43,762 nucleotides of DNA from an uncultured Armatimonadota bacterium (GCA_903904815.1 CAIVDU010000103.1:1-43762); one strand, 5' to 3'. Shown: positions 1 through 10,365, counted from the stretch's first letter. The notes: generated by a model not told the origin, from the letters alone. Numbers and translations are program-made.

Positions 1-279
1 AGAAAGTTCGCTTTCCCAACCGCGGAGCGGTTGCGTACCGTAGCCCATGATTGGACCGTTCCGTGCGGTCCTATCGTGGGTCGTGTAGCCACCACGCATC
101 CAACCCCGACAGCGGGTTGTGTCATTTTCCCGCCAACGGTCGAGAAAGTTCGCTTTCCCAACCGCGGAGCGGTTGCGTACCGTAGCCCATGATTGGACCG
201 TTCCGTGCGGTCCTATCGTGGGTCGTGTAGCCACCACGCATTCAACCCCGACAGCGGGTTGTGTCATTTTCCCGCCAAC
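1..279. repeat. Tandem 142-bp hairpin-rich repeat, two copies
   Basis: Bases 1-137 recur at 143-279 with a 142-bp period and one visible mismatch (catcc versus cattc near 240). Each unit contains three short inverted repeats: AACCGC/GCGGTT, GGACCG/CGGTCC and CAACCC/GGGTTG. It carries no convincing reading frame. The first copy begins at the window edge, so the array may extend further left. The layout resembles dispersed intergenic palindromic repeats (REP/BIME type), but the family is not recognised. Spacing and unit length rule out a CRISPR array. Confidence 0.85.
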
Positions 280-689
280 CGCTGCCTGAAGGAACCCGAC
301 AGAAAGAGATGGACCAGGTCGCCTTCCTAGTCTTAGTTCACGCGCTTGGTGAACTGGCCGTGATGACAAAGCTCGGCGGCTTCAAGTGCCATCAGAGTCA
401 CCTCGCGCCAACCGACGCGGTCACCATGAGCGAACTTGCCGAGAAACTGTTCGGGGCAAACAAGGCATAACCTACGTGTCCGGCTGGACCTACCTCTCGC
501 AGGTCTTCTCAGGTCAGAAGTTAGGCCTCAAGGAGGACGAGGACAACGTCTGGCTGGTCTCCTTCATGAAGTACGACCTAGGCTACGTCGATCTTGAAGA
601 GAAGTGTCTGCAGCCCCTGGAAAACCCGTTCGGACCCATCAAGGTGTAACCTATGTGTCCGGAACGATTTGTTGCCTATGTGTCCGGAA
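261..689 (+). mobile_element. Decayed IS481-type insertion sequence debris
   Basis: Three same-direction copies of a CCTATGTGTCCGG-like motif lie at 471-483 (one base different), 650-664 and 675-689. Motifs of this kind are typical of IS481-family ends. The 484-649 segment between the first two encodes what looks like a transposase C-terminus. The 261-470 frame before it (69 codons, ending at the first motif) has no recognised relative but may be another remnant. Because the end motifs are direct rather than inverted, this is better read as nested right-end remnants of several insertions than as one intact element. No complete transposase is present. The debris stops 16 bp short of the 3' end of tRNA-Arg. 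Confidence 0.5.
484..649 (+). pseudogene. IS481-family transposase, C-terminal remnant
   Basis: The frame ending at 649 reads through TYLSQVFSGQKLG, VWLVSFMKYDLGY and LQPLENPFGP. This is the pattern of the small beta-rich domain that follows the DDE integrase core in many IS481-like transposases (family knowledge). The DDE catalytic core, the helix-turn-helix and any plausible start are missing, so it is a fragment of about 55 codons and cannot act as a transposase. The frame is open upstream only through an end-like motif at 471-483, which suggests that a deletion or a second insertion removed the rest. The assignment rests on a remembered motif and was not checked by alignment. Confidence 0.5.
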
Positions 690-704
690 TGGACCGTGTG
701 ACCG

Positions 705-780
705 TGGCGACCTCGGCCGGATTCGAACCGACGACGCCCTCCTTAGGACGGAGGCGCTCTATCCCCTGAGCTACGAGGCC
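705..780 (-). tRNA. tRNA-Arg (anticodon CCT)
   Basis: On the minus strand the cloverleaf folds cleanly. The acceptor stem is GGCCTCG with CGAGGTC (one G-T pair). The D arm is GCTC/GAGC, and the anticodon stem CCTCC/GGAGG holds loop GTCCTAA, giving anticodon CCT. The T arm is GTCGG-TTCGAAT-CCGGC, followed by discriminator G. The CCA end is encoded. Length is 76 nt. The 3' end faces the IS481 debris and the tandem repeat, a common position for integrated DNA. Confidence 0.96.
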
Positions 781-882
781 GCGAGTTGGTGAGTTTACTC
801 CATGAGGGGCCACGGTTCCGGCGGGAGGTGCGGGGCGAATTTTCCTACAACCTCGTTGAGGAGTTCTCCGTACTGAAGATTC

Positions 883-1104
883 ATGCCGAAAAAGGAGTCT
901 GATCCTTGGTTTGCCGCCCGGGAAAGCGGAACGTCTTACATTCCCGTCTCGTGGCAGGGTTACGCGGTGCTGGTTGGCTATGTCGTGCTACTGTCGCTCG
1001 CCTCGCTCTTGATCTTCAAATCGTGGGTATGGTTTTTCGGGGCGGTGGTTGTGCTCTCGATCTTGCTCTTTGCCATCGTCGGGGCGAAGAGTTCGCAATG
1101 GTAG
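883..1104 (+). CDS. Small two-helix inner-membrane protein
   Basis: This 73-residue protein has a charged N-terminus (MPKKESDPWFAARESG), a SYIPVSWQGYAV segment, and two closely spaced hydrophobic helices at about residues 26-45 and 49-67, followed by a short basic tail. The SWQGWAV-type lead into paired helices is seen in short uncharacterised membrane proteins of several bacterial phyla. No catalytic motif is visible. The ribosome-binding site is weak: no clear purine run lies at the usual distance. Its 3' end converges on the large secreted protein that ends at 1219. Function unknown; coding status is likely because of the coherent membrane topology. Confidence 0.6.
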   Translation: MPKKESDPWFAARESGTSYIPVSWQGYAVLVGYVVLLSLASLLIFKSWVWFFGAVVVLSILLFAIVGAKSSQW

Positions 1105-1218
1105 AAACAACCGTCGGTTTCTCGAGTGGCTGACGACAGATCACAGGCACATTGAGCCCACAACCAACCGCGCGACAAGCCTCCGCCTCCGTGGCAGGCA
1201 GCAGGATTCCGACGCCGT

Positions 1219-4200
1219 TCAAGGGCCGGTCAGCGGAACGGAGGGTGAAATTCCGTTCTGCCATGGATTCACCAACTGGACGGTGTACTTGCCCTTCGGA
1301 TTGATACCGCTAGGAATAATCCCAGCCTTGTAAGGTCCTTGTAGCACTACTTTGCCGGTGGCGTCCAGCACCTTGAACATCGTGTCCGGGGTGATGTTCG
1401 TTCCGGTAATCTCCAGGCTGAGTGGGGGATTCTTGAAAACCCTGCGCTGAAGTTTTGCGCTCGTGATCTGGGCGACCGGGTGAACAATTGGATATTGATA
1501 GGAAGCGCTCGACGCGTTTACATTTTTGAACACGATGTCGCAGAGTCCCGGTTGAACCGCCGACGCCGGGATCGTGAACTTGACAGTTCCGTCACCCAAA
1601 ACGGAGAACGGCGTGTCGAGTCCATGGACAAGCAATCGAGTCTCCGGCATCAGGTGGGTCACGGCCAGATTGACGGATACGGGGGCGCCGGCAGCAACAG
1701 GCTGAATCACCACTCCGGCCACCGGATTGATGGTTGGGATGGGATAGCCGACCAGGAGATTGAACTTGACTTCACCGCCACTGTTCACAGCCGGATGCAA
1801 GGCATCCGCCGGAACGTTCGGGTGAAGCGGAGTGGTTACCGTTAGTACAATTCGTGTCGCCGTCCGTCGGACTGCTTCCTGTAAGAGACTGACCGGTACC
1901 TTCACTCGCAGAATTGACGGGGTCGAGTAGGCCACCTGGAGGGGATTTGGCCCTTCCCGTACGGTGGTCGACGGTGTGAAGCCGGAGCCAACCAGAGAAA
2001 CCCATTGATCTTGATCCGTGAGCTGGATCGGTTGCTTGCTCTGAGACAGGCCATTCACCTTGATGTCGCTGACGGCGGGCGCCGGCGCCACAAAGAACAA
2101 CTGGGAAACTGGCCCGAGCAGCGGAGCACCGTTTCCGATCCCACCTGGCGCATAGTTTGGGTTCACCAGTTGAATGGAAACCGACTTTCCGACCAAAGAC
2201 TCATACATGGCTGACGTCAACGCAAAGCTGATGGAACTCCCATTTCCGGCTGCGGACAAGTGTCCGGGAAGCGTGTATTTACCATCGATCAACCAAGTGG
2301 TCTGACTATTGACGGTGCCCGGGTTGTATTGCAGATAGTAGTTCACTGGCGAGGATTCCGGAGTGGGAAAATCCTTTTGACTGACCTGCGAAATCTGGAC
2401 TAACTCTCCGTCCTGCATCGCCATCACAGCCGTGGAGCCGGCCGGGACCATGCTTGTCACGTAGACTGGGAGCGTATACGACTTTGTGAGCACCGCCCCG
2501 CCAGGCGAGGCTTGAGCGGACACCGACAAACTGATCGTGTACGGATTTGAGTTCGGCTGCAGGAAAGCAGCGGCATTGGACAGCGTCAGCGTGACGGTGC
2601 CCCCGTTCGGGTCGTAGATCGCTTGAGTCGAGAGTTTCTGCGAAGGTCCCGTAGGAGACTGGATCGATGCGGACTTGACCGCGAACGTACCCGGCGTGGT
2701 GGTTCCCGCGTAATCCATGAAAAACTGGAAGCCTTGCTGAGGCACCACATTAAACGTAGCTGTGTTGGTATCGGGATTCACGGTCAACGAATTGGCAACC
2801 AAGTACGGCTGGGGAAGCAGATTCGACTGCGACGGGGCGCCGAATATCGTCGGCGGCAAATGAGTAGGGTCAGCGGCAATAATCGGCCGAGTGTAGGCCA
2901 TGTTCAGGGCTGCCGTTTGCGGAGAAATCGATACCTGCTGCCTGGGAATAATCTGAAAAGTGCTCGGTGAGCCGGTCCACTTGTAAGTGGCCGGGTCGAG
3001 GGTGAAGTTCACAGGCCAAACCCCCGGAGAAAGGTCACCGGTCAGGCTGAAGTCAATAGGTGTGAAACCGACATCCCCATTCACCCCAAAATTGAAGTCC
3101 GTATTGATCTGGAATCCAGTCGTGACGGTGGGAACAAAATAGACCTCGTATCCCAGAGGGGGAAACACATAGTCCCAGCCGGGGTGGTTTGAATCTGTAC
3201 TGGGCACAAGGTTGACCTGATTCGCCGGTGTGAGCAGAGATTTTGCCGGCGGCAGCGGCGTTCCGACTGGCAGATTGAAAGCTGTCAAACCAAGAGTTGT
3301 CTGAACCGGCCCCATCGACACATTTTCTTGGAACCCAAAATTGACGTCCGCGAAGACCTTTGCGATGTCCCACTGAATCTGGTAATCGGTATCTGGTACC
3401 GCATAGTTGCCGCTGAGCACCTTGTCGATGGGAAGACTCTCGCCGGTGAGTGCACTGACGAGCGCCATCAGGTCAAGCTGCAAGTCGACAAACGGGCTAT
3501 ATACCGAGCTTGATAGGGAATTCGTTGCCGTGTTGGTCTTGGAGTTTGCGGCGAGATTCGGCACCGAGACGGTGACCGATACGGGAGAGCCGACCTTTCC
3601 CAACAGCGCGCCCACCCAACCGTTAAACCCAGCCAGCGAAGTATTCGTGAGAATGGAAGCGCCGTTCACAACGGTTCCAGTGAGAGGGATCACCTGATCG
3701 GCAGCAGTGAGGTTCGGGCTCGGCTGAATTGCCTTCATCATCGCGTCTCGAGTTGACATTGACGATGGGTAGCTTGCCGGTCCGGCCGACCAAACTTTGC
3801 TCGGTGGCGTAAAGAACGCACCCGACACCGAGGCCCTGCCATACGCCGCGGCAGTGAAGGCCGCGCCAAGCCCAATCGAAGGGCTCGTGGTCGAGTAGTA
3901 ACTACCCGCTCCGAGCGCAAAACCGACATTTACGTGGGCTGGCTTCTCCGGGATCGGTAGCGCACTATCGGTAATGACGGCGACCGATCCATTGTATTGG
4001 TAGCTTATATTCCCACCGCTGTAATACGGCTTGAACTTGAAGCCAACGGCGCCGTACGTTTCACCGCTCGCCTGAAGACCGATGCTGGATTTACTATCGA
4101 TGGCGGCGATTTTTCCAAGGTTTACGGAAATGGGGTCAGATACGGGCAACCCGCCAAGCCCCCAACTCAAGCCCAGAAATCGCCAAGGAAGGTTGGTCCC

Positions 4201-4362
4201 GTTTTGCGAAAATAACGATGGTGGGGTCGATCCGGAACTGAATGGCGCAGTGTATTGATTGAGGATGTATTGGCCGTGAGCAGCCGAAACAACTCCGAAT
4301 TGCATCAAGCCAACGAAGGCGATTTCTCGGACACGATGCCGATTCAAGGTCTTGGATATCAT
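1219..4362 (-). CDS. Large secreted beta-rich protein with IPT/TIG-like domains
   Basis: The chosen ATG gives 1047 residues; the frame stays open to a TTG at 4413. From the ATG, a basic start (MISKTLNRHRVRE), a hydrophobic stretch and an AHGQ-type cleavage site form a Sec signal peptide. The mature protein is rich in Ser, Thr, Pro, Gly and Asn. In its last 350 residues it shows repeated beta-sandwich segments of the IPT/TIG kind, such as LVGSGFTPSTTVREG and LEITGTNITPDTMFKV. The first 500 residues are an uncharacterised beta-rich region full of FNFGVNGDVGF-like alternating strands, which might indicate an outer-membrane barrel or passenger. No enzyme motif and no C-terminal sorting tag were recognised. 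A surface or extracellular structural or adhesin role is inference. Confidence 0.75.
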   Translation of the reverse strand: MISKTLNRHRVREIAFVGLMQFGVVSAAHGQYILNQYTAPFSSGSTPPSLFSQNGTNLPWRFLGLSWGLGGLPVSDPISVNLGKIAAIDSKSSIGLQASGETYGAVGFKFKPYYSGGNISYQYNGSVAVITDSALPIPEKPAHVNVGFALGAGSYYSTTSPSIGLGAAFTAAAYGRASVSGAFFTPPSKVWSAGPASYPSSMSTRDAMMKAIQPSPNLTAADQVIPLTGTVVNGASILTNTSLAGFNGWVGALLGKVGSPVSVTVSVPNLAANSKTNTATNSLSSSVYSPFVDLQLDLMALVSALTGESLPIDKVLSGNYAVPDTDYQIQWDIAKVFADVNFGFQENVSMGPVQTTLGLTAFNLPVGTPLPPAKSLLTPANQVNLVPSTDSNHPGWDYVFPPLGYEVYFVPTVTTGFQINTDFNFGVNGDVGFTPIDFSLTGDLSPGVWPVNFTLDPATYKWTGSPSTFQIIPRQQVSISPQTAALNMAYTRPIIAADPTHLPPTIFGAPSQSNLLPQPYLVANSLTVNPDTNTATFNVVPQQGFQFFMDYAGTTTPGTFAVKSASIQSPTGPSQKLSTQAIYDPNGGTVTLTLSNAAAFLQPNSNPYTISLSVSAQASPGGAVLTKSYTLPVYVTSMVPAGSTAVMAMQDGELVQISQVSQKDFPTPESSPVNYYLQYNPGTVNSQTTWLIDGKYTLPGHLSAAGNGSSISFALTSAMYESLVGKSVSIQLVNPNYAPGGIGNGAPLLGPVSQLFFVAPAPAVSDIKVNGLSQSKQPIQLTDQDQWVSLVGSGFTPSTTVREGPNPLQVAYSTPSILRVKVPVSLLQEAVRRTATRIVLTVTTPLHPNVPADALHPAVNSGGEVKFNLLVGYPIPTINPVAGVVIQPVAAGAPVSVNLAVTHLMPETRLLVHGLDTPFSVLGDGTVKFTIPASAVQPGLCDIVFKNVNASSASYQYPIVHPVAQITSAKLQRRVFKNPPLSLEITGTNITPDTMFKVLDATGKVVLQGPYKAGIIPSGINPKGKYTVQLVNPWQNGISPSVPLTGP

Positions 4363-4626
4363 TTGCGCTCTAAGCCCATGCGTCAGCGGTCTTGTAGGCG
4401 CCTCCCTTCTCAATTACCTATAAATGAGAGAGCTAAGATGTTGCCGGAAGCCAAAACCGAACACTTACAATACACGATCTGGTCACACCGTAACAAGATT
4501 TAGGACCGTTCCAGAGCCCTGTCCCGCGCTCCTTAATAATCTTGAGGGGAGCCATTTTGCCTCTGGCCGCCAGGTGGTCTGTTTGACCAAACGAGCTTTT
4601 TAGACAGCACTTGGCAAGAGGGCCGT

Positions 4627-6747
4627 CTAGCGCGGGGGCGGCGTTGAGCGGCCGGGAAGGCCGAACCCAGGGCGCATCCTGGAGTAACGCTCCTTATAGA
4701 CGGCGACCGCACGATCGACCTCAGCGCGAAATTCCGCGGGCAGGTCTGCGTAGGCCGTGTGATCGGCGCCGGAGCGGCTGACATCCATCAACGCCCCGGG
4801 GTGCAGGTGGATCGTCGGCCCGAAGTCGATGATGAAGGACAACTCGCGCGATTGGCCCATGCTCAAGTGCTCTAAAATCGACCCGTCTCGGGCTGCCGAA
4901 GGGAACAGGTCGGTCCGTGACTGCCTCGCGATAACCGAAGCCAACTGGTCCGCCGTAAAGTAGCGCGTCGGCATGGCTCCGTCTCCAGGGCTCACCGCCA
5001 CGAAGCCCGTTTTCTCCGACATTTTCAAGCGAGATCCCTCCGGGAAACCGTTGGCAAACATCTCCGTAGGCTCTCTTCCTAGTCCATTCATGGCGGCGAA
5101 GTCCACCGGGTTCCCCGAACTCAGCACCAAATCCATGGTTACCGAGGGACCGAAGCCGAAAATCATGCGGTTCAATTCTGCTCGGGACTCGTCGCTGAGC
5201 GAGCCAATCGTCACGCCGTCCCCGAGGGCGGCCGTCCGCTGGCCTGGGCTCATCCCACCGTACATGCGCAGCAGATCCTCGTTGTTATCCGGACCGGCGC
5301 CCACCCCCATCAAGATTCGGGTGTAGGTTCGGGGCAACGCATTCTCATTGGTTCGAGGAAGGCTGAGAGCCCATTCGGCACTCTGCTCGATGGTGAATTT
5401 CGGGTCGGTGACTCGCTGCTTCACGAACTTCGCGAGTTTCAACCGATCGACCTGGGTGTCCCGATCTTGGGCGGGAGTGATCGGCTGAACGCTGAGCCAC
5501 CCTGCCACTTCATTCACCATCGCTCGCGTTCGAAGCTGGTTCAGAAAGTGACCTACCGTGACTCCCTTGGGATTTGATACAAGCGTTCCGAGGTCCCATA
5601 ATGGGTCGCTCATGAGGGCCACCAGGTTCTCATGCCGTGCCTCAGCCGCTGCGATGAGGCCCGGTCCGATCGCCAAGCTGAGGGGATCGAACCGATCCGG
5701 GTTCTTCAGGCGATCCACGACGTCGGCAAGGGACCCAGTGGTAGGGAGTGACGTCGTTCGCGTCATGGTCGCAATCGATTGCACTTCATCCGAAACGACG
5801 AGTGGCGTGTCGTTCGGGGGAACCGGGACATCGAAAACTCCCGACCGTCGGCTCGGGAGGGTCTGGCTTCCACGGGCCAGCACGTGCCCCTTGTCGTTGG
5901 CAAGAAGCAGTTCGAACCGGGTGTCGCTGTCTCGTGAGAACCGACTCACGATGAGAAGCGCCCGGGTCGGGGACTCCGAGAAAGAGGAATGGAACAGTTC
6001 CAATGAGTTGATAGGCCCGCCCATTCGACGCCCTTGCGATGGCACTGCAACCGCCGCCCACGCCTCTAGATCGCTGGCGATCTGCTGCACCACCTTGGCC
6101 GCGTCGGCGGGCAAGGGTCGTTGCAAACGCGTCGGGTTTGTGGAGTACACAACGCGGATCCCGAGGGGAAGGTCGACCAACTGCTCGGCGGAGATCGCCA
6201 AACGCAGGCGGGAAATTCCCCGTCCGAGCGGACTACGCGCCTCCAAGTCCCGATCTTCCCGCAAATAAGCCGAGTTCATGGCCGGGCCAGTTGGCCGGTT
6301 CGCCATGTGAGCCGAGAGATCGTCTGAGAGCTTCTTCGCGCTGGCGGCATCGAACGGTCCCATTTCAGCCAACTGAGAGGCGACCTGGGCTTGTGCCTGT
6401 CTCATGTCTGCGATCGCGGTGGCTCGTTCCGCTTCCCGTTGCTGACGGTCTTGAGCGTCGGTTCGGGTGAGAAAAAGCTTTCCGTACTCCTTCCGCCAAG
6501 TCGAGTGAAGGACCTCCGCAATGCGGTCCATCGCCAGCTTCGCGGGAACGTCTTGAAACCGGATCGCCACCACGTCTTCGGCGACCGATTTCGTGCAGGC
6601 GAGCGGCTGGCCGAATTGAGGGCTCAGTTCCGTCAGCAAAACGGCCACCCTTTCACCGGGAGTCTGGAATGTGACTCGCGCTTCCGTCCAAGCAGGTACC
6701 ACCAGTCCTAGAAGCAGCAATGCAACCCAAAATCGGCGGAGGACCAT
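4627..6747 (-). CDS. Secreted protein with STN-like N-terminal segment, function unknown
   Basis: The start MVLRRFWVALLLLG gives a clear signal peptide ending near PAWTEA and a product of about 706 residues; a longer frame to 6777 adds ten residues ahead of the signal and is less likely. Residues about 25-85 (beginning VTFQTPGERVAVLLTELS and running through FQDVPAKLAMDRIAEVL and YGKLFLTR) resemble the STN fold found at the N-terminus of secretins and TonB receptors. There the fold binds a periplasmic partner. No secretin or receptor barrel follows. The remainder mixes helical stretches with Pro- and Arg-rich segments and has no motif I recognise. It may act in the periplasm. The gene stands alone, with 264 bp before the next gene on its strand. 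Confidence 0.72.
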   Translation of the reverse strand: MVLRRFWVALLLLGLVVPAWTEARVTFQTPGERVAVLLTELSPQFGQPLACTKSVAEDVVAIRFQDVPAKLAMDRIAEVLHSTWRKEYGKLFLTRTDAQDRQQREAERATAIADMRQAQAQVASQLAEMGPFDAASAKKLSDDLSAHMANRPTGPAMNSAYLREDRDLEARSPLGRGISRLRLAISAEQLVDLPLGIRVVYSTNPTRLQRPLPADAAKVVQQIASDLEAWAAVAVPSQGRRMGGPINSLELFHSSFSESPTRALLIVSRFSRDSDTRFELLLANDKGHVLARGSQTLPSRRSGVFDVPVPPNDTPLVVSDEVQSIATMTRTTSLPTTGSLADVVDRLKNPDRFDPLSLAIGPGLIAAAEARHENLVALMSDPLWDLGTLVSNPKGVTVGHFLNQLRTRAMVNEVAGWLSVQPITPAQDRDTQVDRLKLAKFVKQRVTDPKFTIEQSAEWALSLPRTNENALPRTYTRILMGVGAGPDNNEDLLRMYGGMSPGQRTAALGDGVTIGSLSDESRAELNRMIFGFGPSVTMDLVLSSGNPVDFAAMNGLGREPTEMFANGFPEGSRLKMSEKTGFVAVSPGDGAMPTRYFTADQLASVIARQSRTDLFPSAARDGSILEHLSMGQSRELSFIIDFGPTIHLHPGALMDVSRSGADHTAYADLPAEFRAEVDRAVAVYKERYSRMRPGFGLPGRSTPPPR

Positions 6748-7600
6748 TGTCGAAATTCTACGCCAATCGCCACCCAAAGGCCTTTGGCCTAGGAGTGATG
6801 GACCAAGGATGTGTTGGAGTGATGGAGTCCGGAAAATGTGGGTCCATTGCCTACAATTACGGAATTATTGCGGTTATGCGAACAAATCGCTCATTCTCCG
6901 TAACGATTGCTACCGTTTTGGTGTTGGACTGAGAGAGGCCAAATCGGTTTAAGAGACGAATTTTGGTCCCGTTGCTGATTCAGGAAAAGCCACCGCCCGA
7001 CACGAAAGAGCCAACGATACAACCCCAGCCTCATAGCTTATTGCAATAAACGTACTGCCAAACGAACCCAGATTCGACCCAACTCCAAACTTCCCGCGAG
7101 CCTGCTAACCTCCAACGCTTTTGCAACAACACGACTGCCAAACGAACCCAGAATCGCCATCTCCAAACCCTCGGTGCCGCCGTCTGTCACGAACGAACCC
7201 AAGGACGATGTGGGCAGCCGATCACTTTTCCTACCGGAAGCAGCCCGGGAAGGTCCGCTGTGAATCCATATTGAGCAACTTACGGAACCGCGAACGGAGA
7301 CCGCGGCTACGTGCGAAGGAAGGCAACCCCCAACGTAGCCGATGGCTCCTGCCTTCGGTTTCCGGTTCAAAGAGAGTTGAGCAACGAGTCGAACCGCGCA
7401 TGCGAAAGCATGTCGGTCTGGACCTGTCGCTCCAACACTCCATCACTCCAACACTCCCCAGCCGAAGGCTGCCCGCGCCCGAAGGCCGCAGGCCGAGGCG
7501 CTCGCGGGGTATCTTGAGAAACGATCGACGTCTCCCTGGCAATGGACGGATTCGGCCGCCCCGCGACCTGGAGGAGGGTCGTGACAGGAGACGGAAACGG
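6748..7600. repeat. Gene-free spacer with imperfect direct repeats
   Basis: No convincing gene lies here, although the acnA frame is open back to 7121. An approximately 50-bp imperfect direct repeat starts at about 7042 and again at about 7121; both copies contain ACTGCCAAACGAACCCAGA. A third, shorter ACGAACGAACCCA echo lies near 7188. At 7433-7460 there is a pyrimidine-rich run of CTCCAACACTCC/CTCCATCACTCC units. A reverse-complement relative (GTGTTGGAGTGATGGAG) occurs near 6812-6828. Such sequences look like dispersed intergenic repeats. The acnA ribosome-binding site (ACAGGAGACGG) closes the spacer. Confidence 0.6.
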
Positions 7601-10324
7601 ATGAATAGCTTCGACGCGAAGGCGAACTTCACGAGTGGAGGCGCGTCGTACGAGATCTACAGACTCGACGCGCTCGCCAAAAAGGGATACGACGTGGGAC
7701 GACTGCCTTACTCCCTGCGCATACTTCTTGAGAACCTGCTGCGAAACGAGGACAATCGCAGCGTCTTTGCCCAGGATATCGAGGCCCTTGCCTCCTGGAA
7801 CCCCAAGGAAGAGCCCAGCAAAGAGATCTCTTTCACCCCGGCTCGGGTCATCCTCCAAGACTTCACGGGAGTTCCCTGCGTCGTCGATCTCGCCGCCATG
7901 CGCGACGCCATGTCGACGCTCGGAGGCGATCCCAAGCGCATCAACCCCCTGCAGCCAGTTGAGTTGGTCATCGACCACTCCATCCAGGCTGACTCGTTCG
8001 GCCGTTCGGACTCGCTCCTCATCAACCGCGACCTCGAATACGATCGCAACCAGGAGCGGTACGAGTTCCTCAAGTGGGGCCAGTTCGCCCTCGATAATTT
8101 CCGCGTGGTGCCCCCGAATACCGGCATCGTCCACCAGGTTAACCTCGAGAACCTGGCGCGAGTCGCCTTCACCGCCAAGACGGCGGAAGGCGCGACTCGC
8201 CTGTACCCCGACACCCTCGTCGGAACCGACTCCCACACGACCATGATCAATGGCATCGGCGTGCTCGGTTGGGGCGTCGGCGGTATCGAAGCAGAGGCAG
8301 CCATGCTCGGCCAGCCGGTCAGCATGCTCATTCCGCAGGTCATCGGCTTCCGCCTCCTGAACCGTCTTCCAGAAGGCGCCACGGCCACCGACCTCGTGCT
8401 TACCGTCACCGAAATGCTTCGTAAGAAAGGCGTCGTCGGAAAGTTCGTCGAGTTCTTCGGAAACGGCCTTGCCAACCTCACGCTCGCCGACCGCGCCACC
8501 ATCGGCAATATGTCGCCCGAGTTCGGCGCAACTTGCGCGATCTTCCCCGTCGACGACGAGGCGCTCCGATATCTCCGACTGACCGGTCGGTCCGAGACTC
8601 AGGTAGCCCTCACCGAGGCGTACTTCAAGGAGCAGGGCCTCTTCTTCACGCCTGGCGTCCGAGAAGCGGAATACACCGACGTTCTCGAACTCGACCTCGC
8701 GACCATCGTTCCAAGCGTCGCTGGCCCCAAGCGACCGCAGGATCGACTGAAGCTCAACGAAGTTCGCGGCAACTTTGCCAAGACGTTCGAGAGCCAACTT
8801 GTTCCCCACCCAGCCGCCGCCGCGAAAGCGACGTCGTCGGTCGCCGTCATGGAATCTCCGTCGGACGGAATGGCGGGAGACGCGGTGGTCGACCACGGCG
8901 CAGTCGTCATCGCCTCGATCACGAGTTGTACGAACACGAGCAACCCCGCGGTCATGCTTGCGGCAGGGTTGATCGCAAAGAAGGCGGTCGAAAAAGGTCT
9001 GACGTTCAAACCTTGGGTCAAGACTTCCCTTGCCCCGGGTAGCCGCGTCGTCACCGACATGTTGGTGAAGGCTGGACTCCTGCCTTATCTTGAGCAGTTG
9101 CGGTTCGACGTGGTTGGCTACGGTTGCATGACCTGTATCGGTAACTCGGGACCGCTGCCCGCCGAAATCAGCAAGCAGGTCAACGACAACAACCTGGTGG
9201 TCGCCAGCGTCCTCAGCGGTAATCGAAACTTCGAGGGCCGCATCAACCAGGACATCAAGGCGAACTACCTGATGTCGCCTCCGCTGGTAGTGGCGTACGC
9301 CTTGGCCGGAACGATCAATATCGACCTCGCCAAGGATCCCATCGCCACCAACGACAAGGGTGAGTCGGTGTACCTGAAGGACATCTGGCCCAGCACCGCC
9401 GAGATTGCGGAAGCGATGCACGGCGCGGTTCAGCAAGAGCTGTTCATCAAGAACTATAAGGACGTCTTCGCTGGTGACGAGCGCTGGGCTAAGGTCCCCG
9501 TCTCGGGCGGAGATCGCTTCGAGTGGAAGGGAGAATCGACCTACGTTCGAAACCCACCCTACTTCGACGGGATGTCCCCCAAGGCGCCCGAAGGCGTGAA
9601 GGAGCTCACGGGAATGCGCGTCCTCGCCGTGCTGGGAGACAGCATCACGACGGACCACATCTCCCCGGCCGGAAGCATCAAGCTGAACTCTCCGGCAGGC
9701 AGCTACCTCACCGAGCACGGCGTCCCCCCCGCCATGTTCAACTCCTACGGATCTCGCCGAGGAAACCACGAGGTCATGGTCCGCGGCACCTTCGCCAACA
9801 TCCGGTTGCGCAACCAACTGGCTCCCGGCACCGAAGGCGGGTTCACGACCTATCTTCCAACCGGTGACGTCACGACAATCTACGACGCTTCGCTCCAGTA
9901 CCAATCCAGTAGCACTCCGCTTCTGGTGATCGCCGGAAAGGAGTACGGCTCCGGGTCGTCCAGAGACTGGGCCGCGAAGGGAACCTTCATGCTTGGCATC
10001 AAAGCCGTTCTGGCCCAAAGCTTCGAGCGCATCCACCGGTCAAATCTTGTGGGTATGGGCGTTCTTCCCTTGGAGTTCGTTGACGGCCAGTCAGCCGAGA
10101 GTCTGGGATTGACCGGTCACGAGACGTTCGACCTCAGCGGCCTCGCCGCGGCCGTCGCCAACGAGTTCGCCGATGGACGACTTCTGAAACTAAAGGCCAC
10201 CGCGCCGGACGGCAAAGTCTCGGAGATCACCGTCAAGGTCCGCATCGACACGCCCCAAGAGGTCTCCTACTACCTCCACGGCGGCATCCTGCAGTACGTG
10301 CTTCGTCAGTTGCTAAACGCGTAG
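7601..10324 (+). CDS. acnA: Aconitate hydratase (aconitase A type)
   Basis: This cytoplasmic 4Fe-4S enzyme of the TCA cycle interconverts citrate and isocitrate. The product is 907 residues, the usual AcnA length. Cluster cysteines fall at C443 (TSCTNTSNP), C509 and C512 ([12 protein letters not shown]). This is the spacing known for AcnA/IRP1. SDHTT-type substrate contacts appear as [11 protein letters not shown], and the C-terminal swivel domain has [16 protein letters not shown]. The ATG at 7601 was chosen because ACAGGAGACGG lies just upstream and because the protein then starts like other AcnA proteins; the frame is open to 7121, but that part is Arg-rich spacer translation. A strong hairpin follows the stop. 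Confidence 0.97.
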   Translation: MNSFDAKANFTSGGASYEIYRLDALAKKGYDVGRLPYSLRILLENLLRNEDNRSVFAQDIEALASWNPKEEPSKEISFTPARVILQDFTGVPCVVDLAAMRDAMSTLGGDPKRINPLQPVELVIDHSIQADSFGRSDSLLINRDLEYDRNQERYEFLKWGQFALDNFRVVPPNTGIVHQVNLENLARVAFTAKTAEGATRLYPDTLVGTDSHTTMINGIGVLGWGVGGIEAEAAMLGQPVSMLIPQVIGFRLLNRLPEGATATDLVLTVTEMLRKKGVVGKFVEFFGNGLANLTLADRATIGNMSPEFGATCAIFPVDDEALRYLRLTGRSETQVALTEAYFKEQGLFFTPGVREAEYTDVLELDLATIVPSVAGPKRPQDRLKLNEVRGNFAKTFESQLVPHPAAAAKATSSVAVMESPSDGMAGDAVVDHGAVVIASITSCTNTSNPAVMLAAGLIAKKAVEKGLTFKPWVKTSLAPGSRVVTDMLVKAGLLPYLEQLRFDVVGYGCMTCIGNSGPLPAEISKQVNDNNLVVASVLSGNRNFEGRINQDIKANYLMSPPLVVAYALAGTINIDLAKDPIATNDKGESVYLKDIWPSTAEIAEAMHGAVQQELFIKNYKDVFAGDERWAKVPVSGGDRFEWKGESTYVRNPPYFDGMSPKAPEGVKELTGMRVLAVLGDSITTDHISPAGSIKLNSPAGSYLTEHGVPPAMFNSYGSRRGNHEVMVRGTFANIRLRNQLAPGTEGGFTTYLPTGDVTTIYDASLQYQSSSTPLLVIAGKEYGSGSSRDWAAKGTFMLGIKAVLAQSFERIHRSNLVGMGVLPLEFVDGQSAESLGLTGHETFDLSGLAAAVANEFADGRLLKLKATAPDGKVSEITVKVRIDTPQEVSYYLHGGILQYVLRQLLNA

Positions 10325-10365
10325 AGGCTGGCGGCCCGGAGTGATCCAGACTAAGACCACGTGAG

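Noticed and set aside
1-279. CRISPR-like array
   Set aside because: Two 142-bp units without short repeat-spacer alternation and no cas genes.
5558-6268. 236-codon plus-strand frame inside the STN-like protein gene
   Set aside because: It is rich in Ser and Arg, has no recognised domain and overlaps a better-supported secreted protein.
7121-7600. Extension of aconitase by 160 codons upstream
   Set aside because: The extension is an Arg/Pro-rich translation of repeats, and ACAGGAGACGG just before 7601 sets the start.
7367-10036. Long 889-codon open frame on the minus strand across acnA
   Set aside because: It mirrors acnA codon structure, is composed mostly of Arg, Gly, Val, Asp and Glu, has no start signal and shows no family resemblance; a shadow of a GC-rich gene.
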